Numbered from the stretch's first letter, positions 47,934 to 56,485 are shown. The stretch is DNA of 64,000 nucleotides from Terrimicrobiaceae bacterium (GCA_018402345.1 JAGYIV010000010.1:496001-560000), one strand, 5' to 3'. The notes: a model not told the origin generated them from the sequence alone. A program made the numbers and translations.

Positions 47934-48631
47934 AATTTGCCGTCATCCGCTTCCCGGGCTCGAACTGCGACCAAGACTGCGTTCTTGCCCTGAACGCCCT
48001 CCAAGGAGCCACCGCCGATTATGTCTGGCACAAGGATACCTCGCTCGGCGATGCCGATGCCGTGGTCGTGCCGGGCGGTTTTTCCTACGGCGACTACCTC
48101 CGCTGCGGCGCCATCGCCCGATTCTCCCCGATCATGCAGGCCGTCCAGGAATTCGCCTCCGCAGGCGGCACTGTTCTCGGCATCTGCAACGGCTTCCAGA
48201 TTCTCTGCGAAACAGGCCTCCTCCCCGGCGCTCTCGTTCGCAACAAAGGCCTCCACTTCGTGTGCAAACACCAACACCTCCGCGTGGAATCCACCGACTC
48301 GCGCTTCACCTCGGCCGCTCAAGATGGCCAAGTCCTGAACATCCCGATCGCCCACGGCGAGGGCTGCTATTTTGCGGATGACGCCACCCTCGCGGACCTC
48401 CGCGCCTCCGACCGCATTCTCCTCCGCTACTGCGATAGCCAAGGCGACACCACCGCTGCCGCAAACCCAAACGGCTCCCGCGACCACATCGCGGGCATCT
48501 GCAACGAAGGCCGCAACGTCTTCGGGCTCATGCCCCACCCGGAGCGCGCCTGCGACCCCCAACTCGGCCCCACCGACGGACTCGTCATCTTCAAAAGCCT
48601 CCTCAACTCCCACATTCTCCAACCCGCATGA
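47930..48631 (+). CDS. purQ: Phosphoribosylformylglycinamidine synthase subunit PurQ (glutaminase)
   Basis: A 233-residue class I glutamine amidotransferase that supplies ammonia to PurL. The nucleophile is C86 in [18 protein letters not shown] is at the N-terminus, and the catalytic His-Glu pair is in GLMPHPERA. Starting at 47930 keeps the ATGA overlap with purS. The gene overlaps pgi by 4 bases. Confidence 0.94.
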   Translation: MKFAVIRFPGSNCDQDCVLALNALQGATADYVWHKDTSLGDADAVVVPGGFSYGDYLRCGAIARFSPIMQAVQEFASAGGTVLGICNGFQILCETGLLPGALVRNKGLHFVCKHQHLRVESTDSRFTSAAQDGQVLNIPIAHGEGCYFADDATLADLRASDRILLRYCDSQGDTTAAANPNGSRDHIAGICNEGRNVFGLMPHPERACDPQLGPTDGLVIFKSLLNSHILQPA

Positions 48632-50243
48632 ACATCACCGAACAACCCGCCTGGCAATCCCTCCAATCCCAACGCGAATCCCTCCCGCACCTCCGCGACC
48701 TCTTCGCCTCCGATCCCGACCGCGCCTCGAAATTCCAACTCGAAGCCGCCGGCCTCTTTTTCGACTACTCGAAAAACCTCGTCACCGGGCAAACCATCGC
48801 CGACCTCGTCTCGCTGGCCAACGCCGCCGGCCTCCGCGAGCGCATCGATGCCATGTTCCGCGGTGACAAGATCAACACCACCGAGAACCGCGCTGTCCTC
48901 CACACCGCCCTCCGCGCCCCACGCTCGGCCTCGATCAAGGTCGATGGCACCGATGTCGTGCCCGAGGTCCACGCCGTCCTCGATAAAATGGCCGCCTTCG
49001 CCAACCGCATCCGCTCGGGGGAATGGAAAGGCCACACCGGCAAACGCATCAAAAACATCCTCAACATCGGCATCGGCGGCTCAGACCTCGGCCCCGTCAT
49101 GGCCTACGAGGCCCTCCGCCACTACACCGACCGCTCGCTGACATTCCGCTTCATCTCAAATGTCGACGGCACCGATTTCGCCGAGGCCACCCACGACCTC
49201 GACCCCGCCGAGACCCTCTTCATCATTTCGTCGAAAACATTCACCACCCTCGAGACCATGACCAACGCCGGCACCGCGCGCGATTGGTCCCTCGCGGGCC
49301 TCGGCGGCGACAAAGCCGCGGTCGCGAAACATTTCGTCGCCGTCTCCACAAACGCAGAAAAAGTCTCCGAATTCGGCATCGACACCGCCAACATGTTCGG
49401 ATTCTGGGACTGGGTCGGCGGACGCTACTCGATGGACTCCGCCATCGGCCTCTCGAACATGATCGCCCTCGGCCCCGACAACTTCCGCGACATGCTCGCC
49501 GGGTTCCACGAGATGGATGAGCACTTCCGCACCACGCCGTTCGAGCAAAACATCCCCGTCATCCACGGCCTGCTCGCCGTGTGGTATAACGACTTCTTCG
49601 GCGCCCAGACCGTCGCCGTCCTCCCCTACGAACAATACCTCAAGCGCTTCCCCGCCTACCTCCAGCAACTCACCATGGAGAGCAACGGCAAGCACGTGAA
49701 ACTCGACGGCACCCACGTCGACACCGACACAGGCCCAGTCTACTGGGGCGAACCCGGCACCAACGGCCAGCACAGCTTCTACCAACTCATCCACCAAGGC
49801 ACCCGCCTTATCCCCTGCGACTTCATCGCCTTCGCAAAATCCCTCAACCCCCTCGGCCGCCATCAGGACCTCCTCATGTCGAACGTCTTCGCCCAGACCG
49901 AGGCCCTCGCCTTCGGCAAAACCCTCGCTCAAGTCGAAGCCGAAGGCACCGCGCCCGCCATCGCCCCCACCGCGTCTTCGAAGGCAACCGCCCCTCAAAC
50001 GTCATCATGGCCGACAAACTCACCCCCGCCGCCCTCGGCCGCCTCGTCTCCCTCTACGAAATGAGCGTCTTCACCCAAGGCACCATCTGGAACATCAACT
50101 CCTTCGACCAATGGGGCGTCGAACTCGGCAAAGCCCTAGCCCAAAAAATCATCCCCGAACTTGAATCCAGCGGAGAGCCCGACCTTAAACACGACAGCAG
50201 CACAAACTCGCTCATCCGCAGGTATCGGAAGATGAAGGCTTGA
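48628..50243 (+). pseudogene. pgi: Glucose-6-phosphate isomerase, frame split by a 1-base deletion
   Basis: Both frames together encode about 538 residues of the glycolytic isomerase. Recognised parts are [80 protein letters not shown] and, in the second frame, [18 protein letters not shown]. The frame change falls at the C5 run 49964-49968; one more C would give a continuous [14 protein letters not shown]. Nothing else is damaged, so an indel in the data is more likely than decay. It ends the lnt-purS-purQ-pgi run. Confidence 0.92.
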
Positions 50244-50361
50244 AATTGAATTCAGTGTCCATTTCTTTGTTGCTTTGACAGATAAGGGATCCTTTTGTGT
50301 GACCAGAAAACGTTCGGAAATAAAAAATTGAGTCCCTCACGCTCTCTGGTAAATTTACGCC

Positions 50362-50577
50362 ATGTCTACCACGATTGATCTTCAAGAGATGACCACACCG
50401 GACAAGCTGCGCCTCATGGAAGCATTGTGGCAGAATCTATCAACGAAAGCTTCAGAAGTAGCTTCACCTGAGTGGCATGCAGAAATTCTTGCGGAGCGTG
50501 ATCGACTGATTGACTCCGGAGAAGAGACATTTATTGACTGGGAGACTGCCAAGAAGCAACTCCGAGAAGAGCTTTAG
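50362..50577 (+). CDS. Addiction-module component family antitoxin (PF09720-like)
   Basis: A 71-residue acidic protein: MTTPDKLRLMEALWQNLS followed by SPEWHAEILAERDRLIDSGEETFIDWETAKKQLREEL. This matches the small antitoxin family TIGR02574/PF09720, which neutralises RelE-type toxins. It is the first gene of the TA island and ends one base into the GTG of the toxin gene. The 118 bases upstream look like a promoter region with no gene. Confidence 0.85.
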   Translation: MSTTIDLQEMTTPDKLRLMEALWQNLSTKASEVASPEWHAEILAERDRLIDSGEETFIDWETAKKQLREEL

Positions 50578-50876
50578 TGAAGATTTCGATTCAGCCGTCA
50601 GCATTGGCTGACTTGAGGGTTGGGTTTCGTTTTTACGAGAATCAGCAGACGAGACTCGGAGGCTACTTTCTTGATTCACTGTATTCCGATATTAATTCCC
50701 TTCTACTTTACGCGGGGATTCATTCCCAGCATTTTGGCAAGCATCGACTTCTTTCAGACAGATTCCCGTATGCAGTCTATTATGAACACCGGGACGATCT
50801 GATTATGGTTCGAGCGGTTTTGGACCTTCGCAGGGATCCAGCGTGGACATCTCGAAAACTGAACAAACTAAAATAA
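50577..50876 (+). CDS. RelE/ParE-family toxin
   Basis: A 99-residue protein with a GTG start that overlaps the antitoxin stop. KISIQPSALADLRVGFRFYENQQTRLGGYFLDSL is the typical helical N-terminus, and FPYAVYYEHRDDLIMVRAVLDLRRDP is the usual C-terminal sheet. It probably acts as a ribosome-dependent mRNA interferase or gyrase inhibitor; the subfamily is not clear. An attC-like hairpin begins right after its stop. Confidence 0.85.
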   Translation: MKISIQPSALADLRVGFRFYENQQTRLGGYFLDSLYSDINSLLLYAGIHSQHFGKHRLLSDRFPYAVYYEHRDDLIMVRAVLDLRRDPAWTSRKLNKLK

Positions 50877-50991
50877 TTCCAACAATGAGATCCACCGAAC
50901 ACCTACCCGCTGTCATGCCACCTGCTGGCTCGCCTCGCTCGCTGGCATGGATCGCGCCACGGGCAGCCATCGGTGATCGCGGACGTTCGAC
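50877..50991. other. attC-like imperfect hairpin after the first TA pair
   Basis: TTCCAAC at 50877 and GTTCGAC at 50985 bracket a nested palindrome. The outer arms GATCcACCGA (50889-50898) and TCGGTGATC (50970-50978) pair except for one bulged C; the spacers to AAC and GTT are 5 and 6 bases. The inner arms CATGCCA (50914-50920) and TGGCATG (50943-50949) pair exactly. The layout, the bulged base and the 115-base length follow integron attC sites, although the outer boxes do not fully match RYYYAAC/GTTRRRY. Confidence 0.4.
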
Positions 50992-51012
50992 AAAAAAGCT
51001 AATCTAAACTAA

Positions 51013-51447
51013 ATGAATACTATGGGACAATGCTACAATTCAGTAACAGTTAACGCTTCGAGCGACAAAGTGTGGGAGACGATCCGGAATTTCCACGATC
51101 TGTCTTGGGCCTCCAATGTAATTACAAAGGTGGATAAGATCGGCATAGTGGAAGGAGTCATTCCCGGCGCAAAGCGGATTTTGAACGAGGCATTTCATGA
51201 GACGTTGTTGACATTCGACGACGATAAGAAGCTTTTTTCTTATTCAATCGACGATGGCCCTGCACCTGTGGCAAGGGATACGGTAAAGAGTTATATCGGC
51301 ACCGTTAGAGTTTTGCCTGTGACGAATGATAACACCGCATTTGTCGAATGGAGATCAACTTATGAATCTCCAGACGATCATGCTGTCAGCGACTTTTGCA
51401 ATCCTATTTACCACGCCTTGCTTTCGGCGCTAAAAGAATATTTTTAG
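51013..51447 (+). CDS. SRPBCC (START/polyketide-cyclase-like) family protein
   Basis: A 144-residue protein with the SRPBCC ligand-binding pattern: VTVNASSDKVWETIRNFHDLSWASNV at the start, then an antiparallel sheet, and VEWRSTYESPDD before a C-terminal helix. The ligand and role are unknown. The ATG at 51019 is another possible start. It starts 22 bases after the attC-like hairpin, so it would be the second cassette if the array were integron-like. Codon use is more AT-rich than in genes before 50 kb. Confidence 0.75.
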   Translation: MNTMGQCYNSVTVNASSDKVWETIRNFHDLSWASNVITKVDKIGIVEGVIPGAKRILNEAFHETLLTFDDDKKLFSYSIDDGPAPVARDTVKSYIGTVRVLPVTNDNTAFVEWRSTYESPDDHAVSDFCNPIYHALLSALKEYF

Positions 51448-51515
51448 CCGAACAAGACGAGACACAGCAGCCCCTATTAGCCGTTCTGCTTGCATCCTTT
51501 CCCGAATGGCTGCGC

Positions 51516-51540
51516 GAGGGGTCAGGCATGAATTCTTGAT
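51516..51540 (+). repeat. Palindromic TA-island repeat, copy 1 (plus orientation)
   Basis: GAGGGGTCAGGCATGAATTC continues as TTGAT. It is the only clear copy in this orientation, and it lies 3' of a plus-strand gene, matching the orientation rule seen for minus-strand genes. The 1011 bases 51448-52458 hold only repeats and no convincing gene. Confidence 0.65.
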
Positions 51541-51858
51541 ATTCATCACTGATTTGTAACCAAGAAACTGGGTTAAAATGGGATAGAAACTCAATGAAGT
51601 CTATCTTACTCCCCTGAGATTCTGAACCCCCTTCACGACTTCAACGCGGTCATCCAGCAGGATTCTAAATGATATTGTCGCGCGGCGTAAATCCATCGAA
51701 GCGAGGCTGCATGCCAGCGAGCGCAACCTCATTGGCACCCTCGGCAGCAGCTCGAAATCAAGTTGAAGCCCTGAATCTCACTTATGGTAGGGCGCGGACC
51801 TCCCGCCCCACCGGATTGGCGTTCTTTCCTCTCAAACCCCAGATAGGATCAGACTCCT

Positions 51859-51898
51859 CAAACGCGCAGATATGTCAAAAATTAATCCTACCCCCTTA
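51859..51898 (-). repeat. Palindromic TA-island repeat, copy 2
   Basis: CAAACGCGCAGATATGTCAA leads into AAATTAATCCTACCCCC. The preceding agataggatca stretch also occurs at 56449, beside a different repeat. Confidence 0.6.
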
Positions 51899-51989
51899 TA
51901 ACGTTTCCAAGAAAGCGCGGCGGACTGGTTCAGGCTCCCAATAACTCTACCACCCATGTTATTTGCATCCATAACTTTGTCGGGTTATT

Positions 51990-52095
51990 ACACAAAAACA
52001 CGACCCTTTTCGAGGCTTCGAACTCGAAAGAAAAATGTTACGAAACGCAGAACTGACTCTTCACCCGTGCGGATATGTCAATAATTAATTTCTGT
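51990..52095 (-). repeat. Long form of the TA-island repeat, copy 3
   Basis: About 105 bases: an ACAAAAACACGA left part, the shared AACGCAGAACTGACTCTTCA block, and a palindromic TGTCAATAATTAATTT end. The same order is found at 63811-63918. Confidence 0.65.
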
Positions 52096-52131
52096 AACAT
52101 CTAACATAATACACTTTGCGAGCATTTAAAT

Positions 52132-52319
52132 GCGTCTATCGAAACCAAGTGGTAGGGATGGCTCGCCGAGCCGTCCGACTCTCGCAGCGGCTCGCCATGC
52201 CGGAGTCGCACCGCGCATAGGCTGGTTGCCGCCAAGCGCGAAGGGCCATTCTTCCAAAGCGCGGCCCTTCAGGTTTCAGAGATCAGAAATTCCTTATGAG
52301 CTCCGTAGGAGTTAAAAAT
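52132..52319. repeat. 188-bp direct repeat, left copy
   Basis: From GCGTCTATCGAAACCAAG to TAGGAGTTAAAAAT, nearly identical to 54696-54880. It contains the inverted repeat GGCTCGCCGAGCC and no gene. The right junction differs between copies: here it continues as tcaagctttcatgtcgg, in the other copy as the palindromic repeat. Confidence 0.8.
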
Positions 52320-52320
52320 A

Positions 52321-52350
52321 TCAAGCTTTCATGTCGGCTGACCCCTCAAG
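52321..52350 (-). repeat. Variant TA-island repeat (AAGCTTTCATGTCGG type), copy A
   Basis: The segment TCAAGCTTTCATGTCGGCTG followed by ACCCCTCAA recurs exactly at 56457-56485. The ACCCCTCAA end is shared with the palindromic family. Confidence 0.65.
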
Positions 52351-52423
52351 CGATACAATACCGCACCACATCCCGCGAGTCGTCGGATTCATCTGCCATC
52401 ATGATCGTTACGGAATCGCCAGT

Positions 52424-52463
52424 CAACATGCGAATGTGAGGGCTTCTTTTACGCCGCGCTACA
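52424..52463. repeat. Short dispersed repeat shared with the window end
   Basis: ACATGCGAATGTGAGGGCTT, then CTTTTACGCCGCGCTACA; the last 38 bases of the window carry the same sequence with four or five differences. It overlaps the stop of the vapC-like gene. Confidence 0.6.
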
Positions 52464-52857
52464 AGCTTTCGGTCTTAAGCAACGACTTAGGAATGGATTC
52501 AAAATGCTGATCCCGATGGAGCAGTGTTGCTTTTTTCAGGCAAGCCACTGCAGCAATGAGCGAGTCCACCAGGGGAATTCGCTTGGCAGCTTGCTGAGTC
52601 AAAGAAAGAGCTTTCATTGCAATTTCCTCATCGATTGATACGACGCCATTAAGTAGATGCTTGTAATCCGCCAATATTCTTTGGATTTCTTCTGGACTCG
52701 CTCCGAGTTCGAGCATGCGCCTTCCGAACTCCGTCAGTGTAACACTAGCTATAAGCAACTCTAGATTGGCATCCTCAAATAGAGATTGCACGCCATCTGC
52801 GCCCTCCTCATCGCGGTGGTGTGCCAACAGTGCGGAAGTGTCCAATACAACTGTCAT
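52459..52857 (-). CDS. vapC: PIN-domain toxin, VapC-like
   Basis: A 132-residue PIN ribonuclease. The acidic residues are visible in VVLDTSALLAHH (D6), TLTEFGRRM (E43 region) and PLVDSLIAAVA, with the final LHRDQHFESI motif. It should cut tRNA or rRNA when free of its antitoxin. Its start overlaps the stop of the AbrB-type antitoxin gene by 4 bases. Confidence 0.88.
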   Translation of the reverse strand: MTVVLDTSALLAHHRDEEGADGVQSLFEDANLELLIASVTLTEFGRRMLELGASPEEIQRILADYKHLLNGVVSIDEEIAMKALSLTQQAAKRIPLVDSLIAAVACLKKATLLHRDQHFESIPKSLLKTESL

Positions 52858-53099
52858 ACCGTTTCCTCGGAGCGTTCTTGGAGCAGCTCATGCACCGAAT
52901 CCCTCAACGGCGAATAGGATTTGCCAGCTCCTTTCAGACGGCGCGATAGTTCTTTACGGTCTGGAATGACGCGAATCGCAATTTCATCAGGCCTTCCCGT
53001 ATCAAACCAGTCAAAAGAAAAACCTGGCTTTACTCCAAATTTCCTTGCAATTTCCATTGGTATGGTGATCATGTTTTTCGAGGTAACGGTGGTTGTCAT
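52854..53099 (-). CDS. vapB: AbrB/SpoVT-type antitoxin, VapB-like
   Basis: An 81-residue protein with a swapped-hairpin AbrB DNA-binding domain (VTSKNMITIPMEIARKFGVKPG) and a C-terminal toxin-binding tail. It would bind its own promoter and the PIN toxin encoded next. Its order before the toxin is the common one. Confidence 0.85.
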   Translation of the reverse strand: MTTTVTSKNMITIPMEIARKFGVKPGFSFDWFDTGRPDEIAIRVIPDRKELSRRLKGAGKSYSPLRDSVHELLQERSEETV

Positions 53100-53239
53100 G
53101 GAAAAAAAATAATAGAATGAATTTCTAAAACAAGCTAAATTTTTTCGACAGCCGCGTAGACGCCTTCCGCCAGTTTGCCCGTGGAGGCTTTTTTGGCTAC
53201 TCCACAGGGCTCAGCCCTCGGCTCCGAAAGAGCCTATTA

Positions 53240-53266
53240 TGTCAAGAATTAATTCCCGACCCCTTC
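53240..53266 (-). repeat. Palindromic TA-island repeat, copy 4
   Basis: TGTCAAGAATTAATTCCCGA then CCCCTTC, 22 bases beyond the hicA stop and reading in the hicA direction as GGGG..GAATTAATTC..TGACA. Confidence 0.75.
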
Positions 53267-53287
53267 AAATTCGATGAATCTCTAAAA

Positions 53288-53467
53288 CTACTCAGCTTCA
53301 AGTCTTTTTAGGATTTTTTCGGCAAGAGGTTCTTTGATCTCATTGTGGCGTGGAACCGCTTCGGTAACTCCTTTTTTTGGGTTCAACCAGAGGGAATGAC
53401 TTCCCCCTTCACGCTTGAGGTAGCAACCCGCCACGCGAAGTTTTCGCTCCAAATCCCTTCGCTTCAT
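53288..53467 (-). CDS. hicA: HicA toxin
   Basis: A 59-residue mRNA interferase. MKRRDLERKLRVAGCYLKRE is followed by GGSHSLWLNP, whose His is the catalytic residue, then VPRHNEIKEPLAEKILKRL. The length and pattern fit HicA exactly. It is encoded after the antitoxin, the reverse of the more common hicA-hicB order, and the two genes overlap by 4 bases. Confidence 0.85.
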   Translation of the reverse strand: MKRRDLERKLRVAGCYLKREGGSHSLWLNPKKGVTEAVPRHNEIKEPLAEKILKRLEAE

Positions 53468-53709
53468 CCCACCAAGATTTTCTCTCGGATGGCATCTTCG
53501 GGCAAACCACGAAGGAAGTCCTCACGCCGGTCATCCAATATCAACTCAATCGCCTCAATCAGGTTGCGTTTTGTTTCTTCCATTGTCTCACCCTGCCCAT
53601 TGGCACCAGGAACCTCCGGGCAAACAGCCCAAAAACCACCTTCTGGAGCGGATTCAATAATGGCAGTAAATTCCGATTTCACAATAAAAAATTTAAACCC
53701 CACTCGCAA
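53464..53709 (-). CDS. hicB: HicB antitoxin
   Basis: An 81-residue partial RNase H-fold protein: FTAIIESAPEGGFWAVCPEVPGANGQGETMEETKRNLIEAIELIL is the HicB core. A GTG at 53679 (VKSEFTA) is an equally good start. It has no obvious separate DNA-binding domain, so it represents the short HicB form. Confidence 0.87.
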   Translation of the reverse strand: MRVGFKFFIVKSEFTAIIESAPEGGFWAVCPEVPGANGQGETMEETKRNLIEAIELILDDRREDFLRGLPEDAIREKILVG

Positions 53710-53880
53710 TTTGGCAAGGAAAGTTTTTGGCGAAAACTCGCCATAGCTAAAAAGCGGTCTCCCATGGCTGTCCCCTTAAACTCGCACAGATCCAATCCAC
53801 AAAATCTATTCAGCTATGTCGAGTTCCAATTCAAGCCGGGATTGGAATTTGTAGCGCCATAACCCACTACCCGCCTCTAA

Positions 53881-53908
53881 TGTCAAGAATTAATGCCTGA
53901 TCCCTCAA
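53881..53908 (-). repeat. Palindromic TA-island repeat, copy 5
   Basis: TGTCAAGAATTAATGCCTGA then TCCCTCAA; it ends two bases before the stop codon of the PIN gene at 53910. Confidence 0.75.
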
Positions 53909-53909
53909 A

Positions 53910-54308
53910 CTATTCTGTCACATTTCTAAACCATTTTTGAGGAAAGCCTGTGAAGTTTTTTAAAACCTTGTCTGTGTGAATGAGCGTGAGTCCTTTTTCT
54001 TTGGCAATCGCTGCCAATGTGCGATCCACCAAATCGCCATGGTCCCAATCCCACAACCCGGCAGTCATTGCAACCGCGGAATCAGGCATTTCAATCACAA
54101 AGTTTTGCAGTGAATGGGCAACCCATTTTTGAGGATCAGGTATTCCAGGCAATCGCCCCCTCTGCCACTTGAAACAAATTTCCGAGACACTCAAAGGGCA
54201 GATATAAAATTCGTCCACTTCGTCATTCAGAAAATCCCGCAAGGGTTGGCTCATCGGAAGACCGTGGTATCGGCGAAACCAAATGCCGGTATCAAGCAAC
54301 GCTTTCAT
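53910..54308 (-). CDS. PIN-domain toxin
   Basis: A 132-residue PIN nuclease of the type II TA class. KALLDTGIWFRRYHG gives the first Asp, YICPLSVSEICFKW the acidic Glu, and DLVDRTLAAIAKEKGLTLIHTDKVL the last acidic residues. Start chosen at MKALLDTG; the longer frame overlaps the antitoxin more. It overlaps that gene by 17 bases. Confidence 0.85.
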   Translation of the reverse strand: MKALLDTGIWFRRYHGLPMSQPLRDFLNDEVDEFYICPLSVSEICFKWQRGRLPGIPDPQKWVAHSLQNFVIEMPDSAVAMTAGLWDWDHGDLVDRTLAAIAKEKGLTLIHTDKVLKNFTGFPQKWFRNVTE

Positions 54309-54522
54309 TCGAGAGGGCATTAAATTCCGATTCATCGAGATCCACACCAGTCAACAAGTCCCAGGAAACAGGATTTGGAGAAACTGGCGGAACACCCTTC
54401 AGAACAGGCTTTAACAAGTGAAGGACAATCACATCACCAGTGGACATGACTTCCAAGGCATCTCCGGGCTTCACGGATTTTGGCAACACGACCCGACGCT
54501 TTTGATCGACAATGAGCTTCAT
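54292..54522 (-). CDS. AbrB-type antitoxin
   Basis: A 76-residue protein. KLIVDQKRRVVLPKSVKPGDALEVMSTGD is an AbrB/MazE-like DNA-binding hairpin, and the tail (DLLTGVDLDESEFNALSNE) is acidic, as expected for toxin binding. It is paired with the PIN toxin downstream. Confidence 0.8.
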   Translation of the reverse strand: MKLIVDQKRRVVLPKSVKPGDALEVMSTGDVIVLHLLKPVLKGVPPVSPNPVSWDLLTGVDLDESEFNALSNESVA

Positions 54523-54695
54523 GCGTGGGATCATCCCACATCCTGCCGGCCTGTCAATCATTTTTCGCGCAATGTGTCAAAATTTTTTCAAAATGCCGCC
54601 GGGCGCACCCCGTGCCCCCAGGCTTTCGTGTTTATTCATGTCTTTTGATTCGTTCGCTCCGCCTCATCTTACCCTTCAGGCCGCCTTCGGCAGCG

Positions 54696-54880
54696 GCGTC
54701 TATCGAAACCAAGTGGTAGGGATGGCTCGCCGAGCCGTCCGACTCTCGCAGCGGCTTGCCAAGCCGGAGTCGTGCAGCGCATAGGCTGGTGCCGCCAGCG
54801 CGAAGGGCCATTCTTCCAAAGCGCGGCCCTTCAGGTTTCAGAGATCAGAAATTCCTTCTGAGCTCCGTAGGAGTTAAAAA
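54696..54880. repeat. 188-bp direct repeat, right copy
   Basis: Near-identical to 52132-52319, with a few substitutions and small deletions. It occupies much of the 679-base gap 54523-55201, which otherwise contains one palindromic repeat and noncoding sequence of the IS110 element. Confidence 0.8.
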
Positions 54881-54900
54881 TGTCAAGAATTAATACCTTC
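54881..54900 (-). repeat. Palindromic TA-island repeat, copy 6 (half)
   Basis: TGTCAAGAATTAATACC follows the direct repeat without a gap; the GACCCC side is missing or altered. Confidence 0.55.
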
Positions 54901-54979
54901 TCTTCTCTGAAAAAGCAGTGTCAAGAGGGTATTTTGTTAGTCGCTTGTAGTCATTATACTGCGAAAGACGCACGAGATT

Positions 54980-56450
54980 TCTGAAGGTGTTTCGCGGGGG
55001 AGTTTCAGGCATGGATCGAGGGTATCCGCGTTGGCTGAAAAATTGCCGCCAGAGCGGATTTGCATGCATCGCTCCCTCGTCAGCTTTGGAGATTCGAGAT
55101 CAAACTTCTCTGCGGGGCGGGCCTATTTCATCCCCCTTCCAAATCGACAATCAGATCCCCGGCCCTCCAGTCTGACCCAAGGTGCGCCGTCCGGGGCCTT
55201 TTCAGACCTCGGCGACCATCCAGTCCTTAATGGGAGCGGCCGGGGAAAGTGGTGTGCTGATTGCCGCAGTCTCCAAACCTTTGACCGAAACCGGCGAACC
55301 CTTGCGGGCTCCGCCGGTTTGGTCTTTGGGTTTTTGGGACGGCGGAAGGGTTTCAAAAGTGCGTTGCTCGGTCAAGAGTTGCCAGGTGATGCGGGCCATG
55401 CGCCGGGCGGTGGAAAGGATGGCGGTGTTGGCTTTTTTGCCCAGTGCGCGTTTGCGTTTGTAGTGGTCGCCGAAGTAGGGGGAGCATCCGACGGACACCC
55501 AAGCGGCTTCGACAAAGGCCCAGCGCAGCCATTTGTTGCAGCGGCTCATCAGGCGGCCTTGGTGGGTCTTGCCTCCGCTACTGGAAGTCGAGGGGCAAAG
55601 GCCGGCGTAGCCGCAGAGTTTTTGCGCGCTTCCAAAACGCTTGATGGAGTCGATTTCACTCACCACCACAGCGGCAAGAATCGGGCCCATGCCCGGGATG
55701 CTTTGCACGAAGGTGAGTTCAGGCGAGTCTTCGTGCATCGTTTTAAGGGCGGCTTCGTCTTCGGCGATGCGGGTTTGGAGGTTGCGCAACATGTCGAGTT
55801 GCTGCTTGAGCAGGAGACCGGCGGGTGCGGGAAGATCGAGCTTGTCGAGGAAGCCCAGACCGCGCTTGCCGAAGAGGTCGCTGCATTGAGGGAGTTGCAG
55901 GTTGTGCTGGGCACCGAGGAGGCGGTGGATGCGGTTGCGGACTCTGGTGCGTTGCCGCACGAAGAAGGAGCGCTGGCGCAAGACCTCTTTGCGCTGCCTG
56001 GCGGCTTTGGAGGGGATGTGAACTTCGCAGATCATTCCAGCGCGCAAAAGCCGGGCGAGGATGTGGGCATCGACTTTATCGTTTTTGACTTGGGACTCGG
56101 CGATGATGCGCGTCTTGAAGGCATCGGCTAAGATGATGTCTTTATGCGCAAGATGAGGCTCAAGGAGTTCGTAGAGCCAAGCCCAGTTCATGGTGGTCTC
56201 GAAAACCACACGGCAGCCGGGATGTCGCTTGATCAGGTGAATGAAGAGCTCTGGTGTGCTGTGGTCGATGCGCCCTTTTTCAAGGACGCAGTCGGTGGAA
56301 TCAATCGCGCAAAAAACGCTGTATCGCTTATGGAAGTCGATTCCGATAGAGATTGCGTTGTTGTGGGATGGAGTTGCTGGTTTCATAGGCCAACCATCCT
56401 ACAACATCCATTTTATCTACTTCCAGAGCACGATCCGCCCGCCGAGCCAG
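54980..56450 (-). mobile_element. IS110-family insertion sequence (ends approximate)
   Basis: An intact IS110 transposase gene with noncoding flanks, within the TA island. IS110 elements have no long inverted repeats or target duplication, so the ends cannot be fixed by eye; I placed them in the flanking noncoding sequence on either side. Confidence 0.6.
55202..56386 (-). CDS. IS110-family DEDD transposase
   Basis: A 394-residue site-specific recombinase. The N-terminal RuvC-like domain begins with ISIGIDFHKRYSVFC and includes FKTRIIAESQVKNDKVDAHILARLL, carrying the acidic DEDD residues. The C-terminal Transposase_20 domain has IPGMGPILAAVVVSEI and FGSAQKLCGYAGLCPSTSSSGGK with the catalytic serine region. 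The gene is complete and uninterrupted. The noncoding ends of such elements may carry a bridge RNA; I did not identify it. Confidence 0.93.
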   Translation of the reverse strand: MKPATPSHNNAISIGIDFHKRYSVFCAIDSTDCVLEKGRIDHSTPELFIHLIKRHPGCRVVFETTMNWAWLYELLEPHLAHKDIILADAFKTRIIAESQVKNDKVDAHILARLLRAGMICEVHIPSKAARQRKEVLRQRSFFVRQRTRVRNRIHRLLGAQHNLQLPQCSDLFGKRGLGFLDKLDLPAPAGLLLKQQLDMLRNLQTRIAEDEAALKTMHEDSPELTFVQSIPGMGPILAAVVVSEIDSIKRFGSAQKLCGYAGLCPSTSSSGGKTHQGRLMSRCNKWLRWAFVEAAWVSVGCSPYFGDHYKRKRALGKKANTAILSTARRMARITWQLLTEQRTFETLPPSQKPKDQTGGARKGSPVSVKGLETAAISTPLSPAAPIKDWMVAEV

Positions 56451-56456
56451 ATAGGA

Positions 56457-56485
56457 TCAAGCTTTCATGTCGGCTGACCCCTCAA
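56457..56485 (-). repeat. Variant TA-island repeat (AAGCTTTCATGTCGG type), copy B
   Basis: Exact match to 52321-52349. It lies 37 bases beyond the stop of the PIN gene at 56522, the same relative position as the palindromic repeats. Confidence 0.65.

Noticed and set aside
51669-51944. 91-codon plus-strand frame
   Set aside because: It crosses two dispersed repeats and has low-complexity, non-protein-like composition. No family resemblance.
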